NCBI GenBank assembly: GCA_027943245.1
Contig: JANDJZ010000175.1
Span: forward strand, 1 to 64,000
Direction: 5' to 3'
DNA from: Acanthamoeba sp. SK_2022b
Lineage: Eukaryota; Discosea; Longamoebia; Acanthamoebidae
DNA: 64,000 bases
Within the stretch, counting starts at the first letter, position 1. Each line of letters starts with the position of its first letter. A program made the translations under genes and the position numbers. Below the pieces are notes generated by a model. It had not been told where the DNA came from. It did not search any database and saw nothing but the letters and a program-made list of their open reading frames with translations. Below are positions 1-10,649 of this stretch, in pieces.

Positions 1-1772
1 TGGACGATATGGAGCGCAGGGGCGTCAAGGTCAGCAAGGCCTACATCGTGTCGTGCACCAACAGCCGCGTGCAGGACCTCTCCGCCGCCGCCAACGTGCT
101 GCGGGTTCTCCCCCCCTCCCCCCTCCTCGCCTCCTCCGCCTATTGGCAGGTTCTCATCATCACGACGGGGGGGGGGGGCTACCACAGGGCAAGAAGGTGG
201 CCGAGGGCGTGGAGTTGTACATAGCCGCCGCATCGAGCGAGGTTGAAAGCGACAGCGCCAAGCGGGGCGACTGGCAGGCACTCATCGACGCCGGCGCCAT
301 CCCGCTCCCGCCCGGCTGCGGGCCCTGCATCGGGTACAGTCGACGCTGCCCCCCCCCCCCAACAACCAACGACGGCCGCTCGCTCACCCGCTCCTTCCCT
401 CTCCCTCCCCGTTCTCCTCCCCAATCGGGGGCCGCAGTCTCGGCGCGGGTCTGCTGAAGCCCGGCGAGGTCGGCATCTCGGCCACCAACCGCAACTTCAA
501 GGGGCGCATGGGCTCCCGCGAAGCCGATGTCTACCTCGGTAGCCCCCCCCCCTATCCCCTTCTCCCCTTCTCCCCTCCCCCTCTATCCCCGCTACCTCAG
601 GCTCTCTCACTGACTGTTGGGGCGGGCGTTGGCGGGCTTCTGTGTGGTTATAGCGTCGCCCGAGGTGGTTGCCGCGTCGGCGTTGGCCGGCATCATCAAG
701 GCGCCTGGGGGCTCGGGCGCCAACGGCCTGGCCGCCCAGGGCAGCATCAAGGTCAACTCCAGAGGTTCGCCCCCTCCCCCCGACACCTCGCCCCCCACGG
801 CCGCGGTGACCGCCACGGCACCGCGCAGGGCGGCCGTCGACGCGTTCCGTGCCATTGAGCTCACGCAGTGTACACGAACGTGGCCGCAGATGTGCAGGGT
901 TCGGGCTCGGGCGAATCGGTGGCGATTCTGCCCGGCTTCGTGGAGAAGCTCGAGGGAGAGCTGGTCTTCTGTAATCAGGACAACATCAACACCGACGGCA
1001 TCTACCCTGGTAACCTCCCCCTCCCTCCCCCCCCCCCCTTTCGCGCTTTGCTTGGCTCTCATCGACCGCCGATCGACACCGACTTGACTGGGCCGGGGCC
1101 GGGGATGGGGTGCAGGCAAGTACACGTACAACGAAGACATCAGCCCGCAACAGCAGGCCGAGGTACGCGATGCTCGAGCTGGAGCTGGCCCCATAGTCGC
1201 AGCCGTAGTGGCGACTCACTGTTGGTGGCACCTGTCCAGGTCTCGATGGAGAACTACGACCCGGCCTTCACCAAGAAGGCTCGCAAGGGCGACCTGCTCG
1301 TGTCGGGCTACAACTTTGGCACCGGCAGCTCTCGGTATGGCTGACCAGGTTTCGCTATGCAGTTGACGCCCAGCTTGCCTCGCTCACTCAACTCTTACCC
1401 CCCCCCCTCTCCCTCTCGCTCTTTGGCGGCTCGCGCAGTGAGCAAGCGGCGACGTGCCTGAAGCACTACGGCATCTCGTTGGTGCTAGCGGGCTCGTTCT
1501 CGGAGACCTACAAGCGCAATGCCTTCAACAACGGCTATCTGGTCATCGAGGTGCCCGAGCTGGTCGACTACCTCAAGGCGAAGGAGGAGCAGGAGGCCCA
1601 GGACAAGGAGAAGGAGCTGACCCTGCGGACGGGCCTCAAGGCCGTGCTGGACTTCAAGTCGTCGGTCCTGAGCGTGGATGGCCGCAAGTTTGCCTTCCCG
1701 CCCGTCGGCGCCGTCGCTCAGGAGATCGTTCTCGCCGGTGGCCTCGAGCAATGGGTCGAAAAGAAGCTGTAA
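1..1772 (+). CDS. Homoaconitase, 3' part (partial at left edge)
   Basis: Aconitase-family enzyme of the alpha-aminoadipate lysine route, which isomerises homocitrate to homoisocitrate using a 4Fe-4S cluster, usually in mitochondria. The frame enters with [16 protein letters not shown] and continues, after introns, with [30 protein letters not shown] and [12 protein letters not shown]; these cover the late cysteine ligands and substrate loop of the family. The swivel domain follows with [13 protein letters not shown] and [17 protein letters not shown]. Splice joins seen: donor after base 104 with acceptor at 187, a join inside the CIG codons, and the last exon starting about 1439. The protein ends [10 protein letters not shown] with stop TAA at 1770-1772. 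The wording [17 protein letters not shown] fits homoaconitase/isopropylmalate isomerase better than citrate aconitase. The N-terminal half lies outside the window. Isopropylmalate isomerase is the main alternative. Confidence 0.88.
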
Positions 1773-2181
1773 ACTCACCAAACCAAACCTTCCTTTCAAC
1801 CTCATGCGCGGCCTTCTTTACGCGTCGAGCCCAAGCGCGAAGACAAGAGGGGGTGTGGTGATGACACCCCCCCCCATACTGTGTTTAGGGTTTGGACGAA
1901 GTGCGTGTTAACAGCCTATTGGGCTGCTAATTGGCATGGGCATGGAGATGGAAGGGGGAGTCGGGGGGAAAGGGTTGGCGGAAGAAGGGGGAGAAGGGAG
2001 AAGGGAGTTAATGGACTTGTCCTGAACGCTCGGCGTGGGTGGGGAAAGAGTGGCCCTGCTTCCTGTGCCTTACCGCTGCTTCCTATTGATCTACGCCGCA
2101 CGAAGGACTAAGTACCGCCAATGCCACGCAACATGCGTTGTCGCGGGTGAAGGCGTATTACCTCTTTACATAACGATGTGC
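1773..2181. other. Intergenic gap between convergent genes
   Basis: Shared 3' region of homoaconitase (+) and the LIM gene (-). It contains C- and G-runs and no open frame with family-like content. No canonical AATAAA hexamer was noticed. Nothing else is seen. Confidence 0.6.
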
Positions 2182-4087
2182 CTAGCTCGCGCTGACGCGG
2201 CTGCCGGCGGTGCTGCCGGAGGTGCTGCCAGCGGCCACGTTCTTTTCTCTGTAGTGTGTAGGGCAGTATGGCCGTCCGCCAAGGTTGAAGAAGCCGGCCG
2301 ATCCGAACGGCTGTTCGCACGTGGTGCACACGAAGCAGCCCTTGTGCCAGGCCTTGCCCAGCGCCGATTTGTCTCCCTTGCCTACCACCTTGTCGCACTT
2401 GGCGCACAGCCAGCCCTTCTTCCTGTAGTAGTCCTGCTTGCAGTAGGGCATGTTGGAGATGGTGTAGTAGTCGCCCTCGAATGGCTGCTGGCAGGTTGTG
2501 CAGACGAAGCAGGAGTAATGCCAGTTTTGGTGCATCGCCCTGCATCGGTTGTCGACAGAGAAGCGCAAGTCACTCCACCGATTCAACCACTGCAGGGCAG
2601 GCAAGGTGCCGAGAGAAGAGAGCCGTTTGAGAGAGGGGAGGGGAAGATCGTACTTGACGAGCGGACCGCTGATGAGTTCGGAGCACTTACAGCACTCCTT
2701 GCCGGCAATCTGGGACAGCGGTAGCGGTTAGGTGGGGGGGGGAGGGAGAGCGGTGCGAGGGGAGGGCACCTGCAAGTAGTGCTTCTCACACATAGGCTTG
2801 CCATCGTGTTCCCAGTATACGTCGTCGAACGTCGTGGAGCAGGAGGCGCAGGTGAAGCAGCTCGTGTGGTAACTGCGCCGTGGAGCAGAGCAGCGTGAGC
2901 TTGTGCACGCACACATTGGGCAGGCAGACAGATGGACGAGTGGATAGATGGTACTTGATGCCTGAGTCGAGTTGAATCATGGTCTCGTCGGCGATCAGTT
3001 GGGAGCACTTGCTGCAGACGTCCTCCAGCTTGGCGGCCGTCACCTTCCACTTGGAGCCCTTGAGCGTCTCCGACACAACAGTAGCGTGCGTGCCGTCTGC
3101 GTGGAACCGAGCTGAGTTGGCATGCAGGAGGTGGAAAAGGAGAGGCTGAGGCAGGAGGCGTTACCCTTGATGGCGGGCTTCTCTTTCGTCCTCTCGCGCT
3201 GCGCCTTCTTCTCCGATTCGACCACGGCCACGACCGGTGCGGGCGCCTTGGGCTGCTCGGGAGGCTTTTGCTGAGCGGCCTCCATGGCCCTCCTCAGTTC
3301 CCTCTCCAACACATCCAAATCTTCATCACCTGTTTTTACCCCGCATTTGTTCGAATGAGGTTGAAATTGAGCGGAATTTGGACAGAGGGAGGTGATTCGG
3401 GGATTTGGGGGGCATACGGGCTGAAGAGAGTCGACCAGCGGCCACCGAATCGGAGGAGCTCTTGAGTTGGAACTGGCGGATGAGCAGCCAGATGAAGCCC
3501 AGAATGGTCTTCTCGTCGTTGCTCGCGATGGCTGTTGGCCAAAGATGAGCACCCAATGGCAAGGCATTTGTTCAGGAGGTATGGACGTACACTTGGGGCC
3601 GACGGTACACCTCACGTGGTTGTCCGAGAAGAATTTGAGGGCGATAGAGATGTTGGACAGCCTCTGGGCCTGTTGCGCCGCAACCGGACATGTGGTCAGA
3701 GAGGGAGACGCAGACTTGGCCAAAGGTGGTGTCGCGTAGCTGTACCATCAGCTTGGGATTCCTCTCGTAGGCCGACACTGTCTTCCCGATTAGGATCTCG
3801 GCGAGTTGGATGAGGATGAGGCCGTCGTCCAGATCGGTGAGCACGCTCGAGATCTGAAGGCCTCGCTGCCTCAGTATGAAGTTGATCCAGTTGGTGAAGA
3901 TCTGTGTACGAGTCGTGCAAGGTCAATCACCCAACAGTGATGCCATCAAGGAGAGACGGGAGGGACCGCAACTGACCTTCTCCTGTCTCTCCACCGCCTT
4001 TGCGTTGGCGCGCACGCGTACGATGGTCTTCTGCCCCATCTTGCTGTTGTAGTTGGACCCAGCATCGACTCCCTGTGGCTGCTGCAT
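2182..4087 (-). CDS. CH domain plus three LIM domains protein (ChLim-like)
   Basis: Likely actin-cytoskeleton adaptor. Translation starts at ATG 4087 (MQQPQGVDAGSNYNSKMGQK). A single calponin-homology domain follows across several exons: WINFILRQRGLQISSVL, DLDDGLILIQLAEILIG, LSNISIALKFFSDNHVRC and TILGFIWLLIRQFQL. A Lys/Glu/Pro linker comes next, then LIM1 (CSKCSQLIADETMIQL, YHTSCFTCASCSTTF, KPMCEKHYLQ), LIM2 (KECCKCSELISGPLV, WHYSCFVCTTCQQPF, MPYCKQDYY) and LIM3 (LCAKCDKVVGKGDKS, WHKGCFVCTTCEQPF, RPYCPTHY). Zinc ligands are complete in LIM3 and visible in all. The tail is Gly/Ser/Thr-rich and ends SRVSAS at 2182. CH plus LIM architectures are known in Dictyostelium (ChLim/LimF group). The molecular partner cannot be read from sequence. 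Confidence 0.87.
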
Positions 4088-4471
4088 CTTTCACTCCAAC
4101 TCAGATCGTTGAGCGCCTTCTTCTTGTTAGTCGTGTTCTCGAATCTCTTGAGCTGTGCGATCGAGATGCTGCTCTGGAGGATGGCCAGAGGAGAAGACGA
4201 GTTGCGATAGAGTTTTTATAAGAAGTCGCCAGGTGAAGAATCTTTGTGGCCAGCCACGGCGAAGCACCGAGAGCCCACCGCCTACCAAACTGGGACGAGG
4301 GCAACAACCTAAACAGCAAGCCCCTAATCTCGACCGCCACGGGGCCACCCACCTAAATTGGCGCCCCCGACGCGCTTATGGTGTGGCCTGAAACAGGACA
4401 CCAACTTCGCCGAACTCGGCCGCTCACCCTTTTTTTTGAATTGTGCTGACGCCAGGGCGAAAGAGCAAGCT
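4088..4471. other. Intergenic gap upstream of LIM gene
   Basis: Lies between the PARG stop and the LIM start, both on the minus strand, so it holds the PARG 3' region and the LIM promoter. There are short A/T runs but no convincing gene. No motif was recognised. Confidence 0.5.
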
Positions 4472-5832
4472 TCACAGTTCGACGGTGGCCTCGTCGTCGT
4501 CGTCTTGGCTGTTGGCCGGCACCTTTTCCTTGCCCTTATCAGCGTTGGCCGAGGGCTCCTTCCTTGAAGGGGACTCGGCGGGTGGAGGCGCGCTGGCGTC
4601 GAACCGGTCGAAGAGGAGGTTGAAGAGCTGAGGCGCCGACGGCGGTGGCGTGTTGTCCTTCCTCTCGTCATCCTCTTCTTCGCCTTGCGAGCGATCAAGG
4701 TAGGCCGTCACCTCGCTACTCACATCGCAAAGCACCTGCCACAGCTCGCCTGCCGAACAGCAGAGGTCAGAATCAAGATTTCCGGAGCCGGAGCACGCAC
4801 GCGCGCGCGGGTGTGAGAACAGAAGTACGCACTCACTGTCACGCGCTTCTCTCTAAGGAAGGCATAGACCTCCTTGAGCGCGTTGGCCAATCCGGGCTCG
4901 CCGAACGTGAAGTACCTGAAGGCACAAGCCAGACGGTTGGCAGCCATGAAAGCAAACATTGGGAAAAGCGTGCTTACCTCACGGGACGGCCGGCCACCGA
5001 CGCAGCCATGAGCTGGATGATCGCCTTGATGTCGTGGAAGCCGCCAAAGGCACCACAGCCCCAGTTACTACGGCAAAACGCGCACGGTTTGAGTTGGATC
5101 GCACTTCTAGTTCAACACGAGGAGAGAGCCGCAGAAGTGTGTGGTGTTGGCACTTACCCAGTGGCCACTGGCGTGACGTCGAGCGGAGGGATCGAGGGCA
5201 TGGAGAACGTCACGTAGCACTTGTTGAGTTCTCGTTCTACGTTCTCGATCCGGTACTGGGCGAGGCGCCCGAGAGAATAGCTACCAAAATACTGCGCTCA
5301 CAGCCACACGTAGAAGTAACTTGAGCGGGAGGGAGAAGGGGGGGGGGGACCCACCAGCCACGCGCACAACGAGGGCAAAGGAGAATGGGCCTGCGAGCCG
5401 GGGTACATACCAGGGCGTCCATGGCGACCACCTGCGTGCGTCTCCGCCCCAGCTCGTCCCTCGGAGTCTTGTCCTCGTAGTCCCCCGCATAGCGGAACGT
5501 CTTGGCGTAGCCCGTGTACTTGGAGTATCGTTCTGCACCGGTGACTGCTCAAGAACCAACAGATTAATGCGACGTCCGCGCATAGTCATCCGGCCATTCG
5601 GTCATTGGTTGGTAGGGACGACGTACTCAGCAGACACTCGTTATCCTGCAGCCGCGCGGTGAACAGCAGCGAGGCGATGAGCTCGGTGTTGATGAGGAAA
5701 CGGATCTCCTCTTGAATGCAACCGTAGCCCAGCACACCGCCGCCAATCATCCTGAAGCGAGAAAGAGAGAGAGAGGCGAGAGAGCGAGAGAAAGCTCGAG
5801 TAAGTACGCGCTGCCTGCTGTCACGTGGAGGA

Positions 5833-5866
<34 letters not shown>

Positions 5867-8126
5867 AAGGAGGAGCGCACTTGTTTGCGAAGTCAATCTG
5901 CAGGCACTCCTCCTGCACGTCCTCGATGCAGCCGTCATCGGAAACTACCAGCTCGGCGAGTTCAGTATCGCACTCGCCCCACGGCGGCTCGTCTTCGAGC
6001 ACGCGTCGCTCGAATGACACGACACCGGTGGGCACTGCGCACACCGCGTCAGGACAAGCTCTTAATGTCTTATGTACACGGTGGTCCACCCGCCACCCAC
6101 CCCGCAGCCACTTGCTCGCCGTACTCTTTTGTGAGATTCGTTCGAAATAGTGAAAGACGCAGCGTAGCTTGGCCGCTTGGTTGGGGAGGCATCGTTCACC
6201 AGCGCCCATGAAGAGTGTGTGGAAGGAAAACGAAGGGTACTGGCCCTTGCGCCCTGCCCACGGCGTGTAACGTCAGGCCAGCACGCATAGCAGGTTAACG
6301 TCATGTGCAGGCACACGCGCACCTTTCTTCTGTAGTCCCTGCTTCGGAAACGTGCACAGGAATCCGTTGGCGAGCAGGCAGGCGACCTGCTCTTGCGTAA
6401 GGACGAGCGTTCGATCCTCGCCCATGGCAAGCAGGGGAGTGGGTTCAGTGAACAGCTCGGGAAGGCGGAGGGCAAGCTGGATTGGGGCACAACACGCGCA
6501 TAGAAGGACAGGCAAAGCGCGTGAGCCTCAAGTTCTGGTGCCAGCAGGCGAGTAGTCGGTGTACGCACTCGTATGATGAATGGAAGAGTGGTGTCGAAGA
6601 AGATGTCGAACTCCTCTTTGGTCGCCAGCTGTTGGAAGAAATAATGGAGCGCAGAGAAGTCCCAGTACTGCGCATACTTGGAGTCCTCTGTGCAGTTGTA
6701 GGCAATGATCTGAAGAGAAGAGCGGTCCACGTCTGAGTGCCGACCAGGGAAAGGAGAGAGGGAAGGATGGCGGCGGACCCAGCCGCTCCTCCTGCCAGAA
6801 GCAAGGAACATAGAGCGCGCAGTGGGAGGCACGCCACGGGGGGAGGAGACGGAGGAACATGGGGGAGAGATGCCTACCGCTTCTTGGAGATCGAGCGTAG
6901 AACGTACGGGGACCGAGAGCACGGTGTGGATTAGATACCACCGCGACAGCAGGCGCCGCGATCGCGTTCCTACACGCCGGTACGTGTTTTGAGGGGAGCA
7001 CGGGAGCCTGTGGTCCGGTCAGAAGAAGAATACAACCGTGGTATCGACGAAAGCTAGTGCAGGTCACGGCTGGGTAGATACCTGATGTTCTCATTGTCCC
7101 ACGCGTCGACGTAGCCCTCTGGTAGGTCGGGGCTGGGCGCTTCGAACGGCGGCCTCTCGCCAGCCTTGTCCACGGTCTTCATCTCCTTGCATTCCGTGGG
7201 GCTTGTCGTATCTTTCTCCTCTACGCCCTCGGCTTCCTCCATCTCGATGAGCATGGTGGGGGCATCTTCAGCCGCGGTTGTGTGCGGCTCCGTCGCTCCG
7301 ACATCATATCCGTCCGTTGCGATCAGCTGGGTCGGCTCGCCAGCGTCGTCGTTATGCTCGCGGCTCGCGGCCTCCTTCTCCTTACCCTCACTCTCCTTTT
7401 CCTCTTCCCCTTCTCGCTCTTTCAGTTTGTCGAGGAATGCATCCAGGCGCATTTGGGAAGAGTACTGCCGGGTCAACTTGGGCCTGGGTTTCGTTTGCAC
7501 CTAGGTTGCTCGGCCGAGCGACAAGTCAGCACGGGTGGGGAGCTTGCAACGACACGAGAAGGGATGGCACCTCCAGCTGCGTTTCTGTTGTTTCTACGAT
7601 GATCTGGGTGGTCTCTACTTCTTCAATGAGTTGAGTGGCACTTTCGCCGTCCTCGCTAACGATGAGTGTAGGCTCCATGACGGCAGCTGCTAGCGATTCT
7701 TCTTCTTCTTCCTCTGCGGGTTGCGTAGGCTCCTCATTGCCTTCAAAGGGCTTCATTCTCTTGTTGGCTTCCTCTTCCTCATTGGCGTCCTCTTCATTGG
7801 TCGCTTCACGCTTCCTCTTGCCTGTGCGGCCCAAATTAAAAGAAATGAACGTGAAATGTGATAATCGGGGAAGCGGTACCTTTGAAGATTTGCTTGACAG
7901 TTTCAGCAGCGGTAGCTAGTAGGTTTGTGGATGATTTGCCACCCGTGGGGTGGGCATACTTGTTGAGGTGCTTCTTGCTCTTGCGGAAGCAGTTGGACCC
8001 AAACCAGCACACGGGCTTCTTCCGTTCCTCCTCCTGCGGCTCGTCCTTATCCGTATCTCCTTCCTCACCTTCTCTCGCCTCTTGCTTGGGCTCCTGCAGC
8101 CCGGGCTGCTCTTCGTTCGTGTCCAT
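4472..8126 (-). CDS. Poly(ADP-ribose) glycohydrolase with N-terminal PBZ zinc finger
   Basis: Enzyme that cleaves ribose-ribose bonds in poly(ADP-ribose), reversing PARP signalling in the nucleus. ATG at 8126. About residues 37-60 form a PBZ finger, C-x5-C-x6-H-x5-H type ([11 protein letters not shown], then HLNKYAHP), which binds poly(ADP-ribose). A long acidic linker follows with basic patches GKRKRE and NKRMK (nuclear-import-like) and five TQ motifs. The catalytic part has [24 protein letters not shown], the PARG signature GGG-x7-QEE ([18 protein letters not shown], with the two catalytic glutamates), [19 protein letters not shown] and [18 protein letters not shown]. The C-terminus is acidic ([12 protein letters not shown]; stop TGA at 4472). 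It contains many introns, one with a 29-A tract. The catalytic core is convincing; the exact exon set in the regulatory region is approximate. Confidence 0.92.
5836..5864. repeat. Homopolymer A tract (29 bases) in PARG intron
   Basis: Uninterrupted A run on the + strand (T run on the PARG sense strand), lying in the intron between the FANK exon end and the exon carrying the GGG catalytic signature. It could also be an assembly-sensitive homopolymer. Confidence 0.9.
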
Positions 8127-8204
8127 CTCTCGAGAGATTTGTGCTCGTTACCGTTACAAGATAACCTTGAAGAACTTCTAGAATTCGTAGAATAGACTTG
8201 GGAA

Positions 8205-8226
8205 ATTATTCCTGTTTTTCCTGGTA
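8205..8226 (+). repeat. Left terminal inverted repeat of the 8.2-10.5 kb element
   Basis: Begins ATTATTCCTGTTTTTCC and ends CTGGTA. It pairs with 10474-10494 in reverse complement over 21 of 22 positions, with a one-base deletion on the right. Confidence 0.75.
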
Positions 8227-8440
8227 GCGGCAACACGCAACCAAAACGGTTTTTTTGTGTCGGGCTGTTTGAAACTACTTTGGTCACCTACAACGTTTCA
8301 AACTTTTGTGTGACCATGCCAGCGATGATGCCAAACCACAAGCTTCATCCTTTTTGTGCATTCCTTTTAATTTAGTGTTTAAGGAAATGAGACAGTGACT
8401 ATTTTTGGGGGAAGTTTTGTGAGATGTACACCCATCAGGC

Positions 8441-10460
8441 TCAAAAGCTAGAACAAGGTTGAAAGAGATAGTACTGAGAATATATTTCATGTAAAGTGTG
8501 TTTGCTTACCCCTTGGGCAGGGTTGAGTTCAAAGCCACATGCAAGAACACAATTGTGGGAGATGGATTGGGTGATGTGATCGTCATGCCAGCCATCTTGC
8601 TGCTTGTCCCACCAATGCACAATGAGACAGGTGTGCTTGACTGTGACAATCTTGCCAATCCAGAACTGCTCCATTGTCTCATCTTCATCTAGGCAAACAG
8701 CACCTGCAGTGAAGGTGAAAGGAAGTCCATCCTGTGGATTCCCCTGGCAGCCACTTGAACACAAGTATGGAAACAAGTGAGTGAGTTGTCAAGCTGAGAG
8801 GCAGCAGCAGAGTGCGGAGTTAGAGAATGGAACATGGTTTGAATCTGGATTGGAGTTGGGGAGGCAGCCCCAGCACTTTCCGAATCATGAACCTGCTGCC
8901 ACTCTGCAAGCTCAGAGTGCAAGAAGAGGGGTTCTTTGCAATGGGCTTGCATTTCAGGACATCTGCATCAGGGCTTTGTGGTGGGAGTGTGTAGGGAACA
9001 TCTGCAGGATCGTCATGTTAGGGATGACAAAGATGGAAAGCCAAGGAGGTGAAGCAAAGAGGGAGAACAAACTCACCATTAGGCATGGAACTGAGCAGCT
9101 GATAGGCTTGTGACCATTCACCTGATGTGTGGTAAGCCTTGTCTTGCATCACAGGAACACCATCAGCATTCTTGAAGAAGTGGAGGACATGAGGTTAAGT
9201 GTGGCCAGAGATGTGGTGCATCCAGTTGGCCCACCAAGACTTCCAGTCCCAGGCTTGGTTGAGAATGCTCAACTTGGGTGAGGAGCCCTCTTCAGTGTAG
9301 ACAGACTGCAAGAACTTGTCCAAATGGCTGTGCAGCAGCAAACTGCTAATTTTGGTCAGACCAAAACATGCAAAGGAAAAAGGAGGGGTAACACATATGG
9401 GTGTGTGGATGCTGGTGTGGCGAAACTTGGTTTGGACAGTGGAGAAGAGTTGATCAATGTCCTCATGGGTGTGTCCCAGAAGCAGAAAGAAAAGTTAGGG
9501 AAATGGCAAAAAATAATCAAATCAAAAATTAGGTGAACTTACAATCCAACTCATGAATGGACAAGAGGAAACGGCTGGCCACCAGACCAAGAGGAAGAAG
9601 CCAAGAAGACCATCAACATCACATGCTCATACATGACCAGAGAGCAAGCATTTTTGTGGTAAAGGTGGTGCATGAGCACCGCATATGCATGCACAATGGT
9701 AGAGGAGAAATGGCAAGAAGACCATCAACATCACATGCCCACACGTGACCAGATGGCAGGCATTTTTGTGGTGACAGAGGTGCATGAGCATTGCACACAC
9801 ACATGCAATGGTATGGCAAGCATAAACCCCAAGAAGGCCATCAACTTCACATGCTCACACTTATAGACCAGATGGACAATTGTGGCAAGCAAGCATGTGT
9901 GCTGAAGCAAAACCTTTGTGCAATGTCATCAGCAAGTATGCAGGCAATGAGGCAGGTGCAACCACACCACCTGCACATGCATGACGGATCCAGGATTGAG
10001 TTCTGGTGAGTAGGGAGGGAGTGAATAATAACACTCCAAAGTGCTCAAGGAAAGCACGGACAAATGCAAAGCTTCAGCCTTTGACATGGAAATGCACAAC
10101 TTTTGTGGAGGTGATCAATTTCAGCCTGGATTTGATGATTTAGCCATTCCTTCCCTTGAACAGCTCTTCAATCGTTTCTTCTCCTTGGCTTGCTGTTTAT
10201 CTTTTTCCTTCTCCTCTTTCATCTCATTTTGCTTTGGGAGGAACCAACAGGAGGTGGTTGAGGCATTGTTGCCTCCTTCAGCTGATTTCCAAGGCAGCAC
10301 TAAGATACATCATTAGCAACTTTGTTTTCAAACTGCATATGAGAGAGCACTTTTTGGTGATTGTGTAGATGGAGTGAAGGTAAATGAAGCCAGCATCAGC
10401 CAAGCATGCATTTAGATCAGCCAAGTTGTTGGCTTGCAGCCAAGCTACTGCTTCTTCCAT
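8441..10460 (-). pseudogene. Transposase remnant with GHTHEDID motif (DUF7869-like)
   Basis: Minus-strand fragments in order: MEEAVAWLQANNLADLNACL at the start (ATG 10460); a Lys/Glu-rich piece near 10200; LLLGHTHEDIDQLFSTV (motif GHTHEDIDQLFS at 9441-9476); AWDWKSWWANWMHHISGHT and then VLHFFKNADGVPVMQDKAYH; an intron; and a C-terminal part with QFWIGKIVTV and CLIVHWWDKQQDGWH. From memory of the family, G-H-T-H-E-D-(I/V)-D followed by a W-rich segment and a C-terminal small barrel marks the RNase-H-like transposase group now called DUF7869. In-frame stops interrupt it at 9195-9197 (TAA) and 8968-8970 (TGA), so this copy appears dead unless unrecognised introns remove them. Family assignment is moderate; a profile search would settle it. 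Confidence 0.6.
9602..9890. repeat. Minisatellite, 112-116 bp unit, about 2.6 copies
   Basis: Units start with CAAGAAGACCATCAACATCA at 9602 and 9714, and with a diverged version at 9830 (CAAGAAGGCCATCAACTTCA). Each has a conserved inner block with GCATTTTTGTGGT and TGCATGAGCA in the first two copies. The third copy is partial and diverged. It lies inside the transposon remnant, in the region expected to encode the middle of the transposase. Confidence 0.8.
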
Positions 10461-10473
10461 CAATTGTCATTGT

Positions 10474-10494
10474 TACCAGAAAAACAGGAATAAT
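10474..10494 (-). repeat. Right terminal inverted repeat of the 8.2-10.5 kb element
   Basis: TACCAGAAAAACAGGAATAA(T) on the + strand, the reverse complement of the left repeat. The candidate transposase ATG (10460 on the minus strand) lies just inside it. Confidence 0.75.
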
Positions 10495-10649
10495 GATTGT
10501 AGACAAAGCTTTTGGTGTTCATATGTGACAGGTTTTTTGCCTTGAACCTTTTTTCACATTTTGCGTGATTTTTTCGTAGCAACTTGCCGGACAAGAATAA
10601 AAGGAAATAATAGACATACATTTATTTACTGTACCACTGCAGAGCCGCC

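Larger units (their letters stand above)
8205..10494 (-). mobile_element. Decayed DNA transposon with terminal inverted repeats
   Basis: A visibly lower-GC block bounded by near-perfect inverted repeats of about 22 bases: ATTATTCCTGTTTTTCCTGG at 8205 onward and its reverse complement at 10474-10494, differing by one missing base. The minus strand carries pieces of a transposase-like gene starting about 14 bases inside the right repeat. No clear target-site duplication is seen next to either repeat, so the exact ends are provisional. It sits in the gap between PARG (start 8126, minus) and the APMAP-like gene (start 10650, plus). A 112-116 base minisatellite lies inside it. Confidence 0.7.
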
